Source: CAMCTV01 sp964420985 (GTDB lineage Bacteria; Bacteroidota; Bacteroidia; Flavobacteriales_D; Sanyastnellaceae). From it: 64,000 nt of DNA. The position numbers were made by a program, and so were the translations under genes. Positions 36,255 through 44,522 of this stretch are shown here, in pieces (positions within the stretch are counted from its first letter, which is position 1; every line of letters begins with the position of its first letter). Location: assembly GCA_964420985.1 (NCBI GenBank), contig CAYQUT010000004.1:1-64000 (forward strand), read 5' to 3'. The notes below the pieces were generated by a model, which made no database searches, had not been told where the DNA came from, and saw nothing but the letters and a program-made list of their open reading frames with translations.

Positions 36255-36275
36255 TAATTTTGCGGCGCAAATGTA
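36255..36275. promoter_or_regulatory. Face-to-face -7 boxes of ferredoxin and acyl-CoA reductase
   Basis: TAATTTTG on the plus strand (36255-36262, for the reductase) and TACATTTG on the minus strand (36275-36268, for the ferredoxin) point at each other across five bases, forming a near-palindrome. Each transcript would start inside or beside the other's -7 box, so the two promoters could not fire independently. Confidence 0.5.
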
Positions 36276-36293
36276 CGCCATAACGTTTTAATA

Positions 36294-37349
36294 ATGAATA
36301 CAACCCTAGAACAACGAATCAAAGCTTTTGTTCAGCTTTCCAAAACCATGGAAAGTCTTTCCCGTTCAGCGGCCTGGCCAGGTTTTGATTGTGGCCTTAC
36401 TGAAGATGAATACCAAAGTGCCAATGAAGTGGTAGCTACGCAAGTAGCCTACAATGGTTGGTTTACTGAGAGCAATACCAGAAAAGCCATTGGAGAATGG
36501 GCCTGCAATTTAACAGCGGAAAATTTAAAACAATGGGTATCGCAATACAATATTCCTGATGTGCCCAATGAGCGACAAACGGTGGCGATTATTTGTGCCG
36601 GTAACATTCCGATGGTAGGGTTTCATGATATCCTGTGCGTGTTGCTCAGCGGACACAAAGCGCTGATAAAACTATCCAGTGACGACGCACGACTCATCCC
36701 TTTGTTTCTGTATCTCATCATGAAATGGGAGCCCGGATTAAAAGATTCTATTGCTTGGGCAGACGGCAAAATGGAAAATTTCAACAGAATTATTGCCACT
36801 GGCAGCGACAATACCTCTCGCTACTTTCACGCCTACTTTGATAAGTATCCCAACATCATAAGACATTCAAGGATCAGTGTTGCTGTGCTCAATGGAGAAG
36901 AAACAGAAGAGGAGTTGAATGGGTTGGCCCATGACATCTTTGATTATTTTGGAATGGGATGCAGAAATGTGTGCAAAGTATTTATTCCTCAAGGATATGA
37001 TTTGAATATCCTGATCAAAGCCTTATTGCCCTTTCAGGATGTGATTAAACACAACAAGTACGCCAACAACTATGATTACAACAAGGCTGTTTGGCTATTG
37101 AATCAGGTAGATTTATTGGAAAACGGATTTATGCTTTTCAAAGAAGACAGCGGTTGGGTAGCCCCAACAGGCAGTCTATTTTACGAGTATTATACGCAAA
37201 TTCAAGAGGTCCACAACAGGGTTCAAGAACACCAAGAACATCTTCAGTGTGTGGTTGGCAAAGACTTCATTCCTTTTGGACAGGCGCAGTGTCCCGGACT
37301 CAGTGATTACCCGGATAATGTTGATGTGATGAAGTTTCTCCTTTCCTAA
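36294..37349 (+). CDS. Acyl-CoA reductase (LuxC-like)
   Basis: A 351-residue protein of the LuxC/acyl-CoA reductase family. Conserved stretches are VAIICAGNIPMVGFHDILCVLL, GHKALIKLSSDD, the nucleotide-binding part around IATGSDNTSRYF, and GMGCRNVCKVFIP, whose Cys residues include the candidate acyl-accepting thiol. LuxC reduces acyl-CoA or acyl esters to aldehyde with NADPH; in Bacteroidota without lux genes the physiological substrate is unclear. The ATG is 31 bases after a perfect -7 box. The next gene starts 13 bases after its stop but has its own -7 box. Confidence 0.85.
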   Translation: MNTTLEQRIKAFVQLSKTMESLSRSAAWPGFDCGLTEDEYQSANEVVATQVAYNGWFTESNTRKAIGEWACNLTAENLKQWVSQYNIPDVPNERQTVAIICAGNIPMVGFHDILCVLLSGHKALIKLSSDDARLIPLFLYLIMKWEPGLKDSIAWADGKMENFNRIIATGSDNTSRYFHAYFDKYPNIIRHSRISVAVLNGEETEEELNGLAHDIFDYFGMGCRNVCKVFIPQGYDLNILIKALLPFQDVIKHNKYANNYDYNKAVWLLNQVDLLENGFMLFKEDSGWVAPTGSLFYEYYTQIQEVHNRVQEHQEHLQCVVGKDFIPFGQAQCPGLSDYPDNVDVMKFLLS

Positions 37350-37350
37350 C

Positions 37351-37358
37351 TATATTTG
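37351..37358 (+). promoter_or_regulatory. Candidate -7 box four bases before a start codon
   Basis: TATATTTG fits TAnnTTTG exactly and ends 4 bases before the ATG at 37363, so a transcript from it would be essentially leaderless. Confidence 0.45.
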
Positions 37359-37362
37359 AGCC

Positions 37363-38496
37363 ATGCGAAAATTAGGAATCGGGTTATTGGGTGTATTGTT
37401 GACTGTGCTTGTTTTTCATGCATGTACCACTGAAGTTGAACTCAACGCACCTTATAAAAGTACGACGGTTGTATTTGGATTGTTGGATCCCAAATTAGAT
37501 ACACAATACATTAAAATCAATAAAACCTATTTGGGTGAGGGAAACAACTATGATTTTGCACAAATCAGAGACAGCAGTGAATACAAGTGGGAAGAGTTTA
37601 AGCGCTTGGCCATTGAAAAGTATGTGAACAATACCAAGGTAGATGAGTGGGACTTGGAACCGCTTGAAGTAGCCAAAGATCCTTACGGATTATTTTACGC
37701 CCCACTTCAAACCGTGTACATCCTACCAACAGTTGGCGGAATGGATCCAGAGGCCACCTACAAATTGGTGGTTGATTTCCACAATCGCCCAGATGTATAC
37801 GCCACCACTGACTTGGTGAAAACCAATGAAGTGACCATTCAAAATCCATTGCCCAACGTAGCCATGATTTTGGCGCAATTCAATGCATCAACGCAAGACA
37901 TCAATTACAAAGATGATGTTACCGTGAAATGGACACCTGCGCCCAATGTGTCCTCTTACGATATTACGCTTCATTTTAATTATCTTGAGCAAACGTATGC
38001 TGATAATGCGCACACGCAATTGATTAAGACGGATACATTGCGATTGGATTACTACATTGGAAATTTTGATAGTGATAATTTAGAAACCAATGGAGGCGCT
38101 GTATCGGCTAGTTTTGCGGGCGAGGGATTTTTCAGTTATTTACAAAGCAAGTTGTCCGTTAATCCAAAAGTTAGACGGATTCCAGGACATCAGCTTCCTG
38201 CTGCAACGGCCAAATGTTTTGAATTAACCATAGGAATGGCCAATGAAGAGTTGGGAACCTACTTATCTGTGAATGCTCCTGTCACCGGTGTCATTCAAGA
38301 AAGACCGACGTATAGCAACGTCTCCAATGGACTAGGGTTGTTTGCTTCAAGAAGTGCCATTGTGCAGAAGGATATCCGATTGGTTGGTCAAAATGGACTC
38401 ACCGGAAATTTATATGCTCTGGTTCAAGGATCGTATTGCGCAGCCTTAAACTTCTGCGACCCCGACCCTACTTCTGATTTCCCTTGTTCCAATTGA
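37363..38496 (+). CDS. Lipoprotein, DUF4249-like
   Basis: A 377-residue predicted lipoprotein: signal peptide MRKLGIGLLGVLLTVLVFHA with the lipobox cysteine at HAC. The mature N-terminus (CTTEVELNAPYKSTTVVFGLLD, split here only for reading) resembles the start of DUF4249 proteins such as the gene at 54840, and the remainder is beta-rich (TYKLVVDFHNRPDVYATT). Function is unknown; this class sits near TonB systems or gliding/surface genes in many Bacteroidota. It overlaps the convergent SH3 protein gene by 29 bases. Confidence 0.7.
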   Translation: MRKLGIGLLGVLLTVLVFHACTTEVELNAPYKSTTVVFGLLDPKLDTQYIKINKTYLGEGNNYDFAQIRDSSEYKWEEFKRLAIEKYVNNTKVDEWDLEPLEVAKDPYGLFYAPLQTVYILPTVGGMDPEATYKLVVDFHNRPDVYATTDLVKTNEVTIQNPLPNVAMILAQFNASTQDINYKDDVTVKWTPAPNVSSYDITLHFNYLEQTYADNAHTQLIKTDTLRLDYYIGNFDSDNLETNGGAVSASFAGEGFFSYLQSKLSVNPKVRRIPGHQLPAATAKCFELTIGMANEELGTYLSVNAPVTGVIQERPTYSNVSNGLGLFASRSAIVQKDIRLVGQNGLTGNLYALVQGSYCAALNFCDPDPTSDFPCSN

Positions 38497-39442
38497 TCCA
38501 TGCTTTGTACTCTTCCGGAAGATTTTCAGGTAGATACAAAGTGTCTCCGTTGTAATCATTGATCATGTAGTATAAAGTTTTTTGTTGGAAGGAAGATTGG
38601 TCTTCTTTCCATTTCCCTTCCTCCCAATGCAATTCCCTTCTTTTACCGAATCGCTCTGTAATGACACGCGGGTATTCAGCATCGGGTTCAAAATAATCCC
38701 TATAATCCTCGCCCACCAACTGCAAAACATTTTCCTTTCCTTGAATGTCTGATGGGAAAATAGGGGAATCCCACACAGAAAACTCTCCATCCGCCACTCC
38801 CCCAATAACCAATTGATCCACAAATTTTTCTCCATCCCAAAACAACCAAACGGCACCGGAAAAATGACCGCAAGATTCTCCACTCTCCTCTACAGCTATT
38901 ACGTCCTTAAACATCGTAAATCCTCGGCTTCCCGTATTGATAACATTCCAAACGGGCTCCCAAACTTCAAATCTGTACTTTGAAATCTCTTGATGATTTT
39001 TCACCGCCCTTATTTGCATCCATGTGGTTTGACGACTCGATGTATCTTCAGGATTGTACGGGGTAAATTGCTCATAGCCGATAAAAAATTTCAACTGAAT
39101 ATCCGCTTGACTTCCAGCAAACCACCTAGTCATTAAACCTCCCCAAATCCAGCCTTGACCAGAATCTGTTTGCACTTTGTACCAAACACTCTCTATTCCA
39201 TTGATGGCCAAAGTGTCATGCGATTCCTCGAGAATTTCACACCCAGTTCCTATGGGCAAACGAGCCACTGGACGGGCTTCTTTACTGGGCTTTGAACGCA
39301 ATGTTGCATTATCCACCCAAGTAAATGCATCTAGGCAATCAAAACAAGGAACGGTGTCAAAATAATGAGCCACCCACACGTTTTGCCCATAATAACAAGT
39401 TGCACAAAAAGACAACAATACAATTAATAATGTTCTATTCAT
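38468..39442 (-). CDS. Exported SH3-domain protein of unknown function
   Basis: A 324-residue protein with a signal peptide (MNRTLLIVLLSFCATCYYGQ). Residues about 40-110 look like a bacterial SH3 (SH3b) domain: ATLRSKPSKEARPVARLPIG, then WYKVQTDSGQGWIWGGLM. The remaining 210 residues match nothing I recognise; the segment GAVWLFWDGEKFVDQL suggests a beta-sandwich or propeller blade. SH3b domains usually bind peptidoglycan or peptides. It overlaps the upstream subtilase gene by 8 bases and follows it in an operon for exported proteins. Confidence 0.7.
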   Translation of the reverse strand: MNRTLLIVLLSFCATCYYGQNVWVAHYFDTVPCFDCLDAFTWVDNATLRSKPSKEARPVARLPIGTGCEILEESHDTLAINGIESVWYKVQTDSGQGWIWGGLMTRWFAGSQADIQLKFFIGYEQFTPYNPEDTSSRQTTWMQIRAVKNHQEISKYRFEVWEPVWNVINTGSRGFTMFKDVIAVEESGESCGHFSGAVWLFWDGEKFVDQLVIGGVADGEFSVWDSPIFPSDIQGKENVLQLVGEDYRDYFEPDAEYPRVITERFGKRRELHWEEGKWKEDQSSFQQKTLYYMINDYNGDTLYLPENLPEEYKAWINWNKGNQK

Positions 39443-41105
39443 CTATTTTTTCAAATGGTGATGTAGACTTCCCCTCTTCTGTTTGAATGGTGAGAAAGTA
39501 AGTTCCTGAGGGCAATTGAGCAATGTTCAATTGTACATAATTCTTGATCCAACTGGATGTCCATTCTATATTGGATACTGGCTGACCTAAGGCATTGGTA
39601 ATGCGCAATGATAAAACAGGAGACCCTTTGGTTTTTACATTGATGACGTCCTTGGCGGGGTTTGGGAAAATACAATCCAACTGGGTACTCGGTAGAGACG
39701 CATTCTCGATTAGTAAATGATATGCCCACCAAAAATCAGGTATACCGTATCCCAAATCAAAATTATATGTTGGAAACAAACTGGCTGTTTTTTCAATGGT
39801 ATTTCTAACCGCTGCTGGGGAGTAATCTTTCAAGGCAGAAAGCAAAGATGCCACTGACCCTGCTATTATCGGTGAACTGTATGAAGTTCCATTTCCCTTT
39901 CCAACTTTGTCATCAGAAAACGGGTAATACGTTTTGACACCCATGGCTGATACATTGGGTTTGATGCGACCATCATAAGTTGGTCCATGCGATGAAAACC
40001 CTGCTACTTTGGCCAAACTATCTACTGCACCAACCGTTAATATGTCCTCTGCATCAGCGGGTGCAGTAATAAAATACCAAGGACTATTTCCAGAATTACC
40101 TGCACTATTCACCACGATCACTCCCTTCTTAGAAAGTTTTTCAGCGGCTATGCTTGCCCTTGAAACCTGACCGTCCATGTCTGTGTACTCATAATTCATG
40201 GTAGTATCATCAAACAACGAGTAACCCAGAGAGGAATTAATGACATCCAATCCCAAGGAGTCTGCAAGCTCAGCCGCTGCTACCCAATTGTCTTCTTCAA
40301 TTCTATACTCTGAATCAACATCCTCCGTTTGGAACAGATAATAATTGGCCAATGGAGCTGCGCCCATAAATTGATCTTGCATCACTCCTGCCATGATTCC
40401 CCAGACATAGGTACCATGAGCGCTTTTATCAAAAACGTTGGGCGCGAGGGGGGATACAAAATCCCGAGTCTTCACTAACCTTCCTTCCTCTCTGATGTGA
40501 GAAAACGCACGCATTTGATCAGCCCCCAACCAACCACTATCAAAAATACCTACATCAATACTTTGACCTTTAAAACCAGCTTCATGAAGCAAAACCGTGT
40601 TGACCATGTTGAGCTGATGGAATCCGAGACCATAGCCGTTTTGACTGGGGACATTCAAACCAATAGACCGTATCTCATCTGTTTCAACATTGCGCTTGGC
40701 CTTTTGGGTGGAATTAATGACAACAAACCGTTTTACCTCTTGCACAAAACTCAATGCAGCAATACTATCCACCGCATTCAGCTGCTCAAGACTATCGAGG
40801 GACGTTAAATTTAGCGTAATGCTATTGAACCACTTGGACGTGTGATGCAAAGAGCCTCCCGTCAACGCCAGCACGCTTTGAATGTATTGTGGATTCACAG
40901 GCAAATCTTCTTCTAACAATGAAATACCCAATCTTATTCTTCTGTCAATTGATTTGGAAGAGAGAAAAGCCTGAGGGTAGGAAAGATCATAGGGAGTACC
41001 TTGTTTGTCTTTAAAAACAACATAATAAAAACCAGGGGCAGTTTGACCTTGAACTTGATAAGTACAAAGCAGAACCAATACAACAAAACAGCAAATCGAA
41101 CGCAT
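39435..41105 (-). CDS. Subtilisin-like S8 peptidase with T9SS sorting domain
   Basis: A 556-residue secreted serine protease. After a signal peptide (CCFVVLVLLCTYQVQG) and a propeptide-like region (about residues 25-165), the catalytic triad appears in order: Asp in DVGIFDSGW, His in SAHGTYVWGIMAG, Ser in GNGTSYSSPIIAG. The last 80 residues form a type A T9SS C-terminal domain (IFPNPAKDVINV, LSLRITNALGQPVSN, LPSGTYFLTIQT), so it should be exported through the outer membrane by the type IX system. The ATG at 41105 is one base after the upstream stop; a further ATG at 41123 would overlap that gene by 17 bases. Confidence 0.93.
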   Translation of the reverse strand: MRSICCFVVLVLLCTYQVQGQTAPGFYYVVFKDKQGTPYDLSYPQAFLSSKSIDRRIRLGISLLEEDLPVNPQYIQSVLALTGGSLHHTSKWFNSITLNLTSLDSLEQLNAVDSIAALSFVQEVKRFVVINSTQKAKRNVETDEIRSIGLNVPSQNGYGLGFHQLNMVNTVLLHEAGFKGQSIDVGIFDSGWLGADQMRAFSHIREEGRLVKTRDFVSPLAPNVFDKSAHGTYVWGIMAGVMQDQFMGAAPLANYYLFQTEDVDSEYRIEEDNWVAAAELADSLGLDVINSSLGYSLFDDTTMNYEYTDMDGQVSRASIAAEKLSKKGVIVVNSAGNSGNSPWYFITAPADAEDILTVGAVDSLAKVAGFSSHGPTYDGRIKPNVSAMGVKTYYPFSDDKVGKGNGTSYSSPIIAGSVASLLSALKDYSPAAVRNTIEKTASLFPTYNFDLGYGIPDFWWAYHLLIENASLPSTQLDCIFPNPAKDVINVKTKGSPVLSLRITNALGQPVSNIEWTSSWIKNYVQLNIAQLPSGTYFLTIQTEEGKSTSPFEKIDE

Positions 41106-41106
41106 A

Positions 41107-42192
41107 CTAATTCTTAGGTCCATCCATCAATTTTCCATTTTCCCAATGCTCTATTTTCTCGATATCACCATTGGGCTTTCTAAACACAATTTTACCTTCG
41201 TACTGATCATTCAAATATTCGCCCTCTACCCTAGCCACGGTGCCTACCAGTTTTTCCCTTTGATAAATACCAATCTTTTTATCTTCTTCAGACCCTGGAA
41301 TCATTTCAAATTTTCCGACATCATAATACTCTTTGAAAGCACCCTCTCGCTTGCCATCAATGTACGTGCAGATCAACTTAGGAATTCCGCTTTCATAGTA
41401 CTCTTCCACATCTGCGTTGATGTATACTTTCTTGACCACTTTTCCTTTGTCATAATGTACAAATGCTTCTTGTTTTCCTTGGACATTATTGAATTTCCAT
41501 ACTTTGTCGTAAGCGCCGTAATAGTACTCGCCTTGCATCTTTAATTTTCCATCATCAAAAAAGTGCTTGGCTAGACCATGCATAGACCCCTTCTCATAAT
41601 TGCACTCGCGAATTTTCTTTCCTGCTTCATTCCATTCCAAAAAAGCTCCATGTAATTCTCCATCCAAATAAAAACAGGAGGAGACCTTGGTTCCATTGGC
41701 CAAAAACAGTTCATACAATCCTTCTCTCTTGCCATTTCTTAAATTCTCAATGGTGGACAAAGCTCCGTTTTGATGATACAATTTCCACAGACCATCTTTG
41801 GATCTCTTCCACTTCCCTTCTACTAACGCACCCACATAGGTTCCTTCAGCCATCAATTGACCATTGGCGTAAAACATTTTTACATTGTTGATGGTGGAGT
41901 CTTGGATATGATCCACTTGAGAAATTAGTCTTGACTCTTGATCATAGAAATTCCAAATTCCTACAGGTTTACCATGGTCGTATTGACCCTTGTAATAAAG
42001 TACATCAGGCTTATTCTTGTATATGCGATACCAATCACCGTGACGCTTTCCTTGACCATCCAACACATTGTAATCTTTACCATAAGTTCCTGATGGCAAT
42101 AAAGAAGACCCCGGCTGTGCTTGGCAAATGTTTGCCATTAACATGACCAATGAAAGAAGAAAACCTTTGAAAAGATTCATTAAATCATTCAT
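41107..42192 (-). CDS. Exported YwqK/MORN-like repeat protein
   Basis: A 361-residue protein with a signal peptide (FKGFLLSLVMLMANICQAQ) followed by tandem YwqK/MORN-variant hairpins: GKRHGDWYRIYKNKPDVLYY, GKPVGIWNFYDQESRLIS, VEGKWKRSKDGLWKLYHQNG, GKREGLYELFLANGTKV, GELHGAFLEWNEAGKKI and others, about 12 in all. The open frame runs 198 codons further upstream, but that part lies antisense to malate dehydrogenase and is ignored; ATG at 42192 (or 42180) starts directly before the signal peptide. First gene of the operon with the T9SS subtilase (1-base gap) and SH3 protein. Function unknown. Confidence 0.82.
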   Translation of the reverse strand: MNDLMNLFKGFLLSLVMLMANICQAQPGSSLLPSGTYGKDYNVLDGQGKRHGDWYRIYKNKPDVLYYKGQYDHGKPVGIWNFYDQESRLISQVDHIQDSTINNVKMFYANGQLMAEGTYVGALVEGKWKRSKDGLWKLYHQNGALSTIENLRNGKREGLYELFLANGTKVSSCFYLDGELHGAFLEWNEAGKKIRECNYEKGSMHGLAKHFFDDGKLKMQGEYYYGAYDKVWKFNNVQGKQEAFVHYDKGKVVKKVYINADVEEYYESGIPKLICTYIDGKREGAFKEYYDVGKFEMIPGSEEDKKIGIYQREKLVGTVARVEGEYLNDQYEGKIVFRKPNGDIEKIEHWENGKLMDGPKN

Positions 42193-42282
42193 AATAAAAA
42201 TTTTAATGATGATTGTTTCGTGCAAATATGGTTCCTTAACGTAATATTGCCATCGAAAATTTCTCAAGAAAAAATAAAAACC

Positions 42283-43221
42283 ATGAAAGTTACCGTTGTA
42301 GGCGCTGGAAATGTTGGAGCAACATGCGCTGATGTGCTCGCTCACCGCGAGATTGCCAACGAGATTGTATTGGTGGATATCAAACCTGGTTTTGCAGAAG
42401 GCAAAGCTTTGGATATCTGGCAAACCTCTCCCATTAATTTGTATGACAGCCGCACTGTAGGTTCTACAGGAGACTATGCCCGAACAGCGGGTTCTGACGT
42501 CGTTGTCATTACCAGTGGTCTTCCTCGCAAACCTGGAATGAGTCGCGATGATTTGATTGCAACCAATGCAGGTATAGTAAAGAGCGTAACAGAGAACATT
42601 ATACAGCACAGCCCCAATGCCATCATTGTTGTGGTATCTAATCCATTGGATGTGATGACATACTGCGCTTATTTGTCTGCAAAAGTTCCTAGTAACCGTG
42701 TGTTTGGTATGGCCGGCATTTTGGATACAGCGCGCTACAGAGCGTTTTTGGCGGAGGCATTGAATTGCTCTCCCAAGGATATTCAAGCCGTATTAATGGG
42801 TGGTCATGGTGATACCATGGTTCCTCTTCCCAGATACACCACAGTGGGTGGTATTCCTGTCACTGAGTTGATTGATAAAGATAAGTTGGACGCCATTGTA
42901 GAGCGCACAAAAGTAGGTGGTGGAGAGATTGTGAATCTATTGGGTACCTCTGCATGGTATGCTCCTGGCGCTGCTGCCGCTCAAATGGTTGAAGCCATCG
43001 TTCGCGATCAAAAACGCATCTTCCCTTGTTGCGTTTGGCTACAAGGAGAATACGGATTGAAAGACATCTATTTGGGAGTACCCGTTGTTTTGGGGAAAAA
43101 TGGAATCGAGAAAATCATCGAACTACAATTGAATGCTGAAGAAAAAGCACTTTTGGATTCTTCTGCTAAAGCGGTGAAAGAAGTAATGGACGTTTTGGAC
43201 AAAATGAACGCTCAATCATAA
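42283..43221 (+). CDS. mdh: Malate dehydrogenase (LDH-like type)
   Basis: A 312-residue NAD-dependent malate dehydrogenase of the TCA cycle. The Rossmann loop is VVGAGNVGATCADV, followed by the NAD-selective acid in IVLVDIKPG. The mobile loop LPRKPGMSRDDL has Arg at the substrate-selecting position, which favours malate over lactate, and the catalytic His is in GGHGDTMVPL. The ATG at 42283 precedes the glycine motif; the frame is open 21 codons upstream without support. It ends in a strong terminator. Confidence 0.96.
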   Translation: MKVTVVGAGNVGATCADVLAHREIANEIVLVDIKPGFAEGKALDIWQTSPINLYDSRTVGSTGDYARTAGSDVVVITSGLPRKPGMSRDDLIATNAGIVKSVTENIIQHSPNAIIVVVSNPLDVMTYCAYLSAKVPSNRVFGMAGILDTARYRAFLAEALNCSPKDIQAVLMGGHGDTMVPLPRYTTVGGIPVTELIDKDKLDAIVERTKVGGGEIVNLLGTSAWYAPGAAAAQMVEAIVRDQKRIFPCCVWLQGEYGLKDIYLGVPVVLGKNGIEKIIELQLNAEEKALLDSSAKAVKEVMDVLDKMNAQS

Positions 43222-43241
43222 TTGAATCCCATTCCTATTGA

Positions 43242-43277
43242 AAAGAGGTTGTTAAAAATAACAACCTCTTTTTTTTT
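43242..43277 (+). terminator. Terminator of mdh
   Basis: A 13-bp perfect stem (AAAGAGGTTGTTA / TAACAACCTCTTT) with an AAAA loop, continued by a run of T to 43277, 20 bases after the mdh stop. Confidence 0.92.
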
Positions 43278-43279
43278 AA

Positions 43280-43355
43280 CCTTTTCCGGCTATCCGCTTC
43301 AAGTCCTCGGTCGCTGCGCGCCCTGTGGGCTTTCCGCTACTATCCGGGGTATGGC
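43280..43355 (-). repeat. Dispersed palindromic repeat, copy B
   Basis: Reverse-strand relative of the element at 35757-35833, with about ten differences including two single-base indels. The central hairpin is kept with one mismatch (GGGCGC / GCGACC). Like copy A, it lies between the 3' ends of two convergent genes (mdh and the FAD oxidoreductase). Confidence 0.75.
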
Positions 43356-43371
43356 GCACTTCATCTTGAAG

Positions 43372-44478
43372 TCACAATGTCAAGTCTGCTACTTTTTTGC
43401 CAACCCAAGTTCCAATGGCCACTCCCATTCCTCCCATTCTGACCCCTACATAAACACCTTCACTTAACTTCTCAATGATGGGACCTTTGCTCTTCCCCAT
43501 CCCCATAATTCCCGACCAAGCATAGTCCACCTTCACCTCTTTTTTTCCCAAAAGTTGTATCAAAAAATCTTTTAAATACTGCTGATTTTCTTTGTTCTCA
43601 GTCATCACATCCGTGGACTCCTGTTCCATAAACAAATCACGTCCACCCCCAATCAGCACCCTTTTCCCAATGCTTCTCAGGTAAACATAACCCTCACGGA
43701 AATGAAAACTTTGATTCCAAGGTTCAGTTAGCGTCTCCTCTGTTACCAAAACTTGATTACGCGCGGGAAACACATCTAAATCTGGCAATAACTGCCGAGC
43801 AAATCCATTGGTACAAATGACAATATTTTGCACTGGAATATAATTGCCTCTAATGATCAAACCAGGGCCATTGAAATCCAACTGGTCAATGTTTACTCCG
43901 TATCTAAAAGTTACTCCGATAGAATGACATTTTCGTTGCCAAGCATGAATCATTTTCCCAGGATGCAAAATACCCTCACCTTTTATCCTCACCACTGCTT
44001 CAACACCATGAAAGCCCCAATGGTTATGGTCCAAAACATAAGGTTTGAATCCAATGTATTGTTCAGCAGCGTCATTCAATTCCTCCATTTTTTCCAAAAC
44101 GTCATGGGACAATGTAGGATCGTCTTTTAAAAATATTTCAAATCCGTCATTCTGATAAAAATCCATTTCATGATCAGACACCATGCTCCTGAGCAAACCC
44201 AAACCTTCCCAGCGCATGGCCATTGTTGAAAATACGTCATTCATGGGCTGATTTCTCATGTCAGCAAGTATTTCCGATGGACTTCCAAAACAGGCAAAAC
44301 CCGCATTTCTCGTGGACGCTCCTTGCGAAACAAAATCTCTTTCGAACACAACAACCCTAGCATTGGGGTGCATAGCTTGAATATGATATGCCGTGCTCAA
44401 CCCTACAATACCTCCTCCGATTATGGCGAAATCAATATTTTTTAACCAAATTTCGTGTTCCCAATAACTAAAATTCAT
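43372..44478 (-). CDS. FAD-dependent oxidoreductase (DAO family)
   Basis: A 368-residue flavoprotein. The FAD-binding beta-alpha-beta motif is IDFAIIGGGIVGLSTAYHIQ, then VVFERDFVSQGASTRNAGFAC (TRNAG is typical of DadA/glycine oxidase-like DAO proteins) and a late GGRDLFM plus GVRMGGMGVAIG at the C-terminus. The family oxidises free or N-methyl amino acids and related amines; the substrate is not identifiable. The start at 44478 is chosen because the next upstream frame codons overlap the region in front of the divergent gene at 44523. Confidence 0.86.
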   Translation of the reverse strand: MNFSYWEHEIWLKNIDFAIIGGGIVGLSTAYHIQAMHPNARVVVFERDFVSQGASTRNAGFACFGSPSEILADMRNQPMNDVFSTMAMRWEGLGLLRSMVSDHEMDFYQNDGFEIFLKDDPTLSHDVLEKMEELNDAAEQYIGFKPYVLDHNHWGFHGVEAVVRIKGEGILHPGKMIHAWQRKCHSIGVTFRYGVNIDQLDFNGPGLIIRGNYIPVQNIVICTNGFARQLLPDLDVFPARNQVLVTEETLTEPWNQSFHFREGYVYLRSIGKRVLIGGGRDLFMEQESTDVMTENKENQQYLKDFLIQLLGKKEVKVDYAWSGIMGMGKSKGPIIEKLSEGVYVGVRMGGMGVAIGTWVGKKVADLTL

Positions 44479-44522
44479 ATTTTTACGTATAGAAATCATG
44501 CTAAGATAAAAGCAGGTCATTA

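Noticed and set aside
42193..42786. 198-codon N-terminal extension of the YwqK-like protein
   Set aside because: It is antisense to malate dehydrogenase and Cys/His-rich without domain; the signal peptide starts at 42192.
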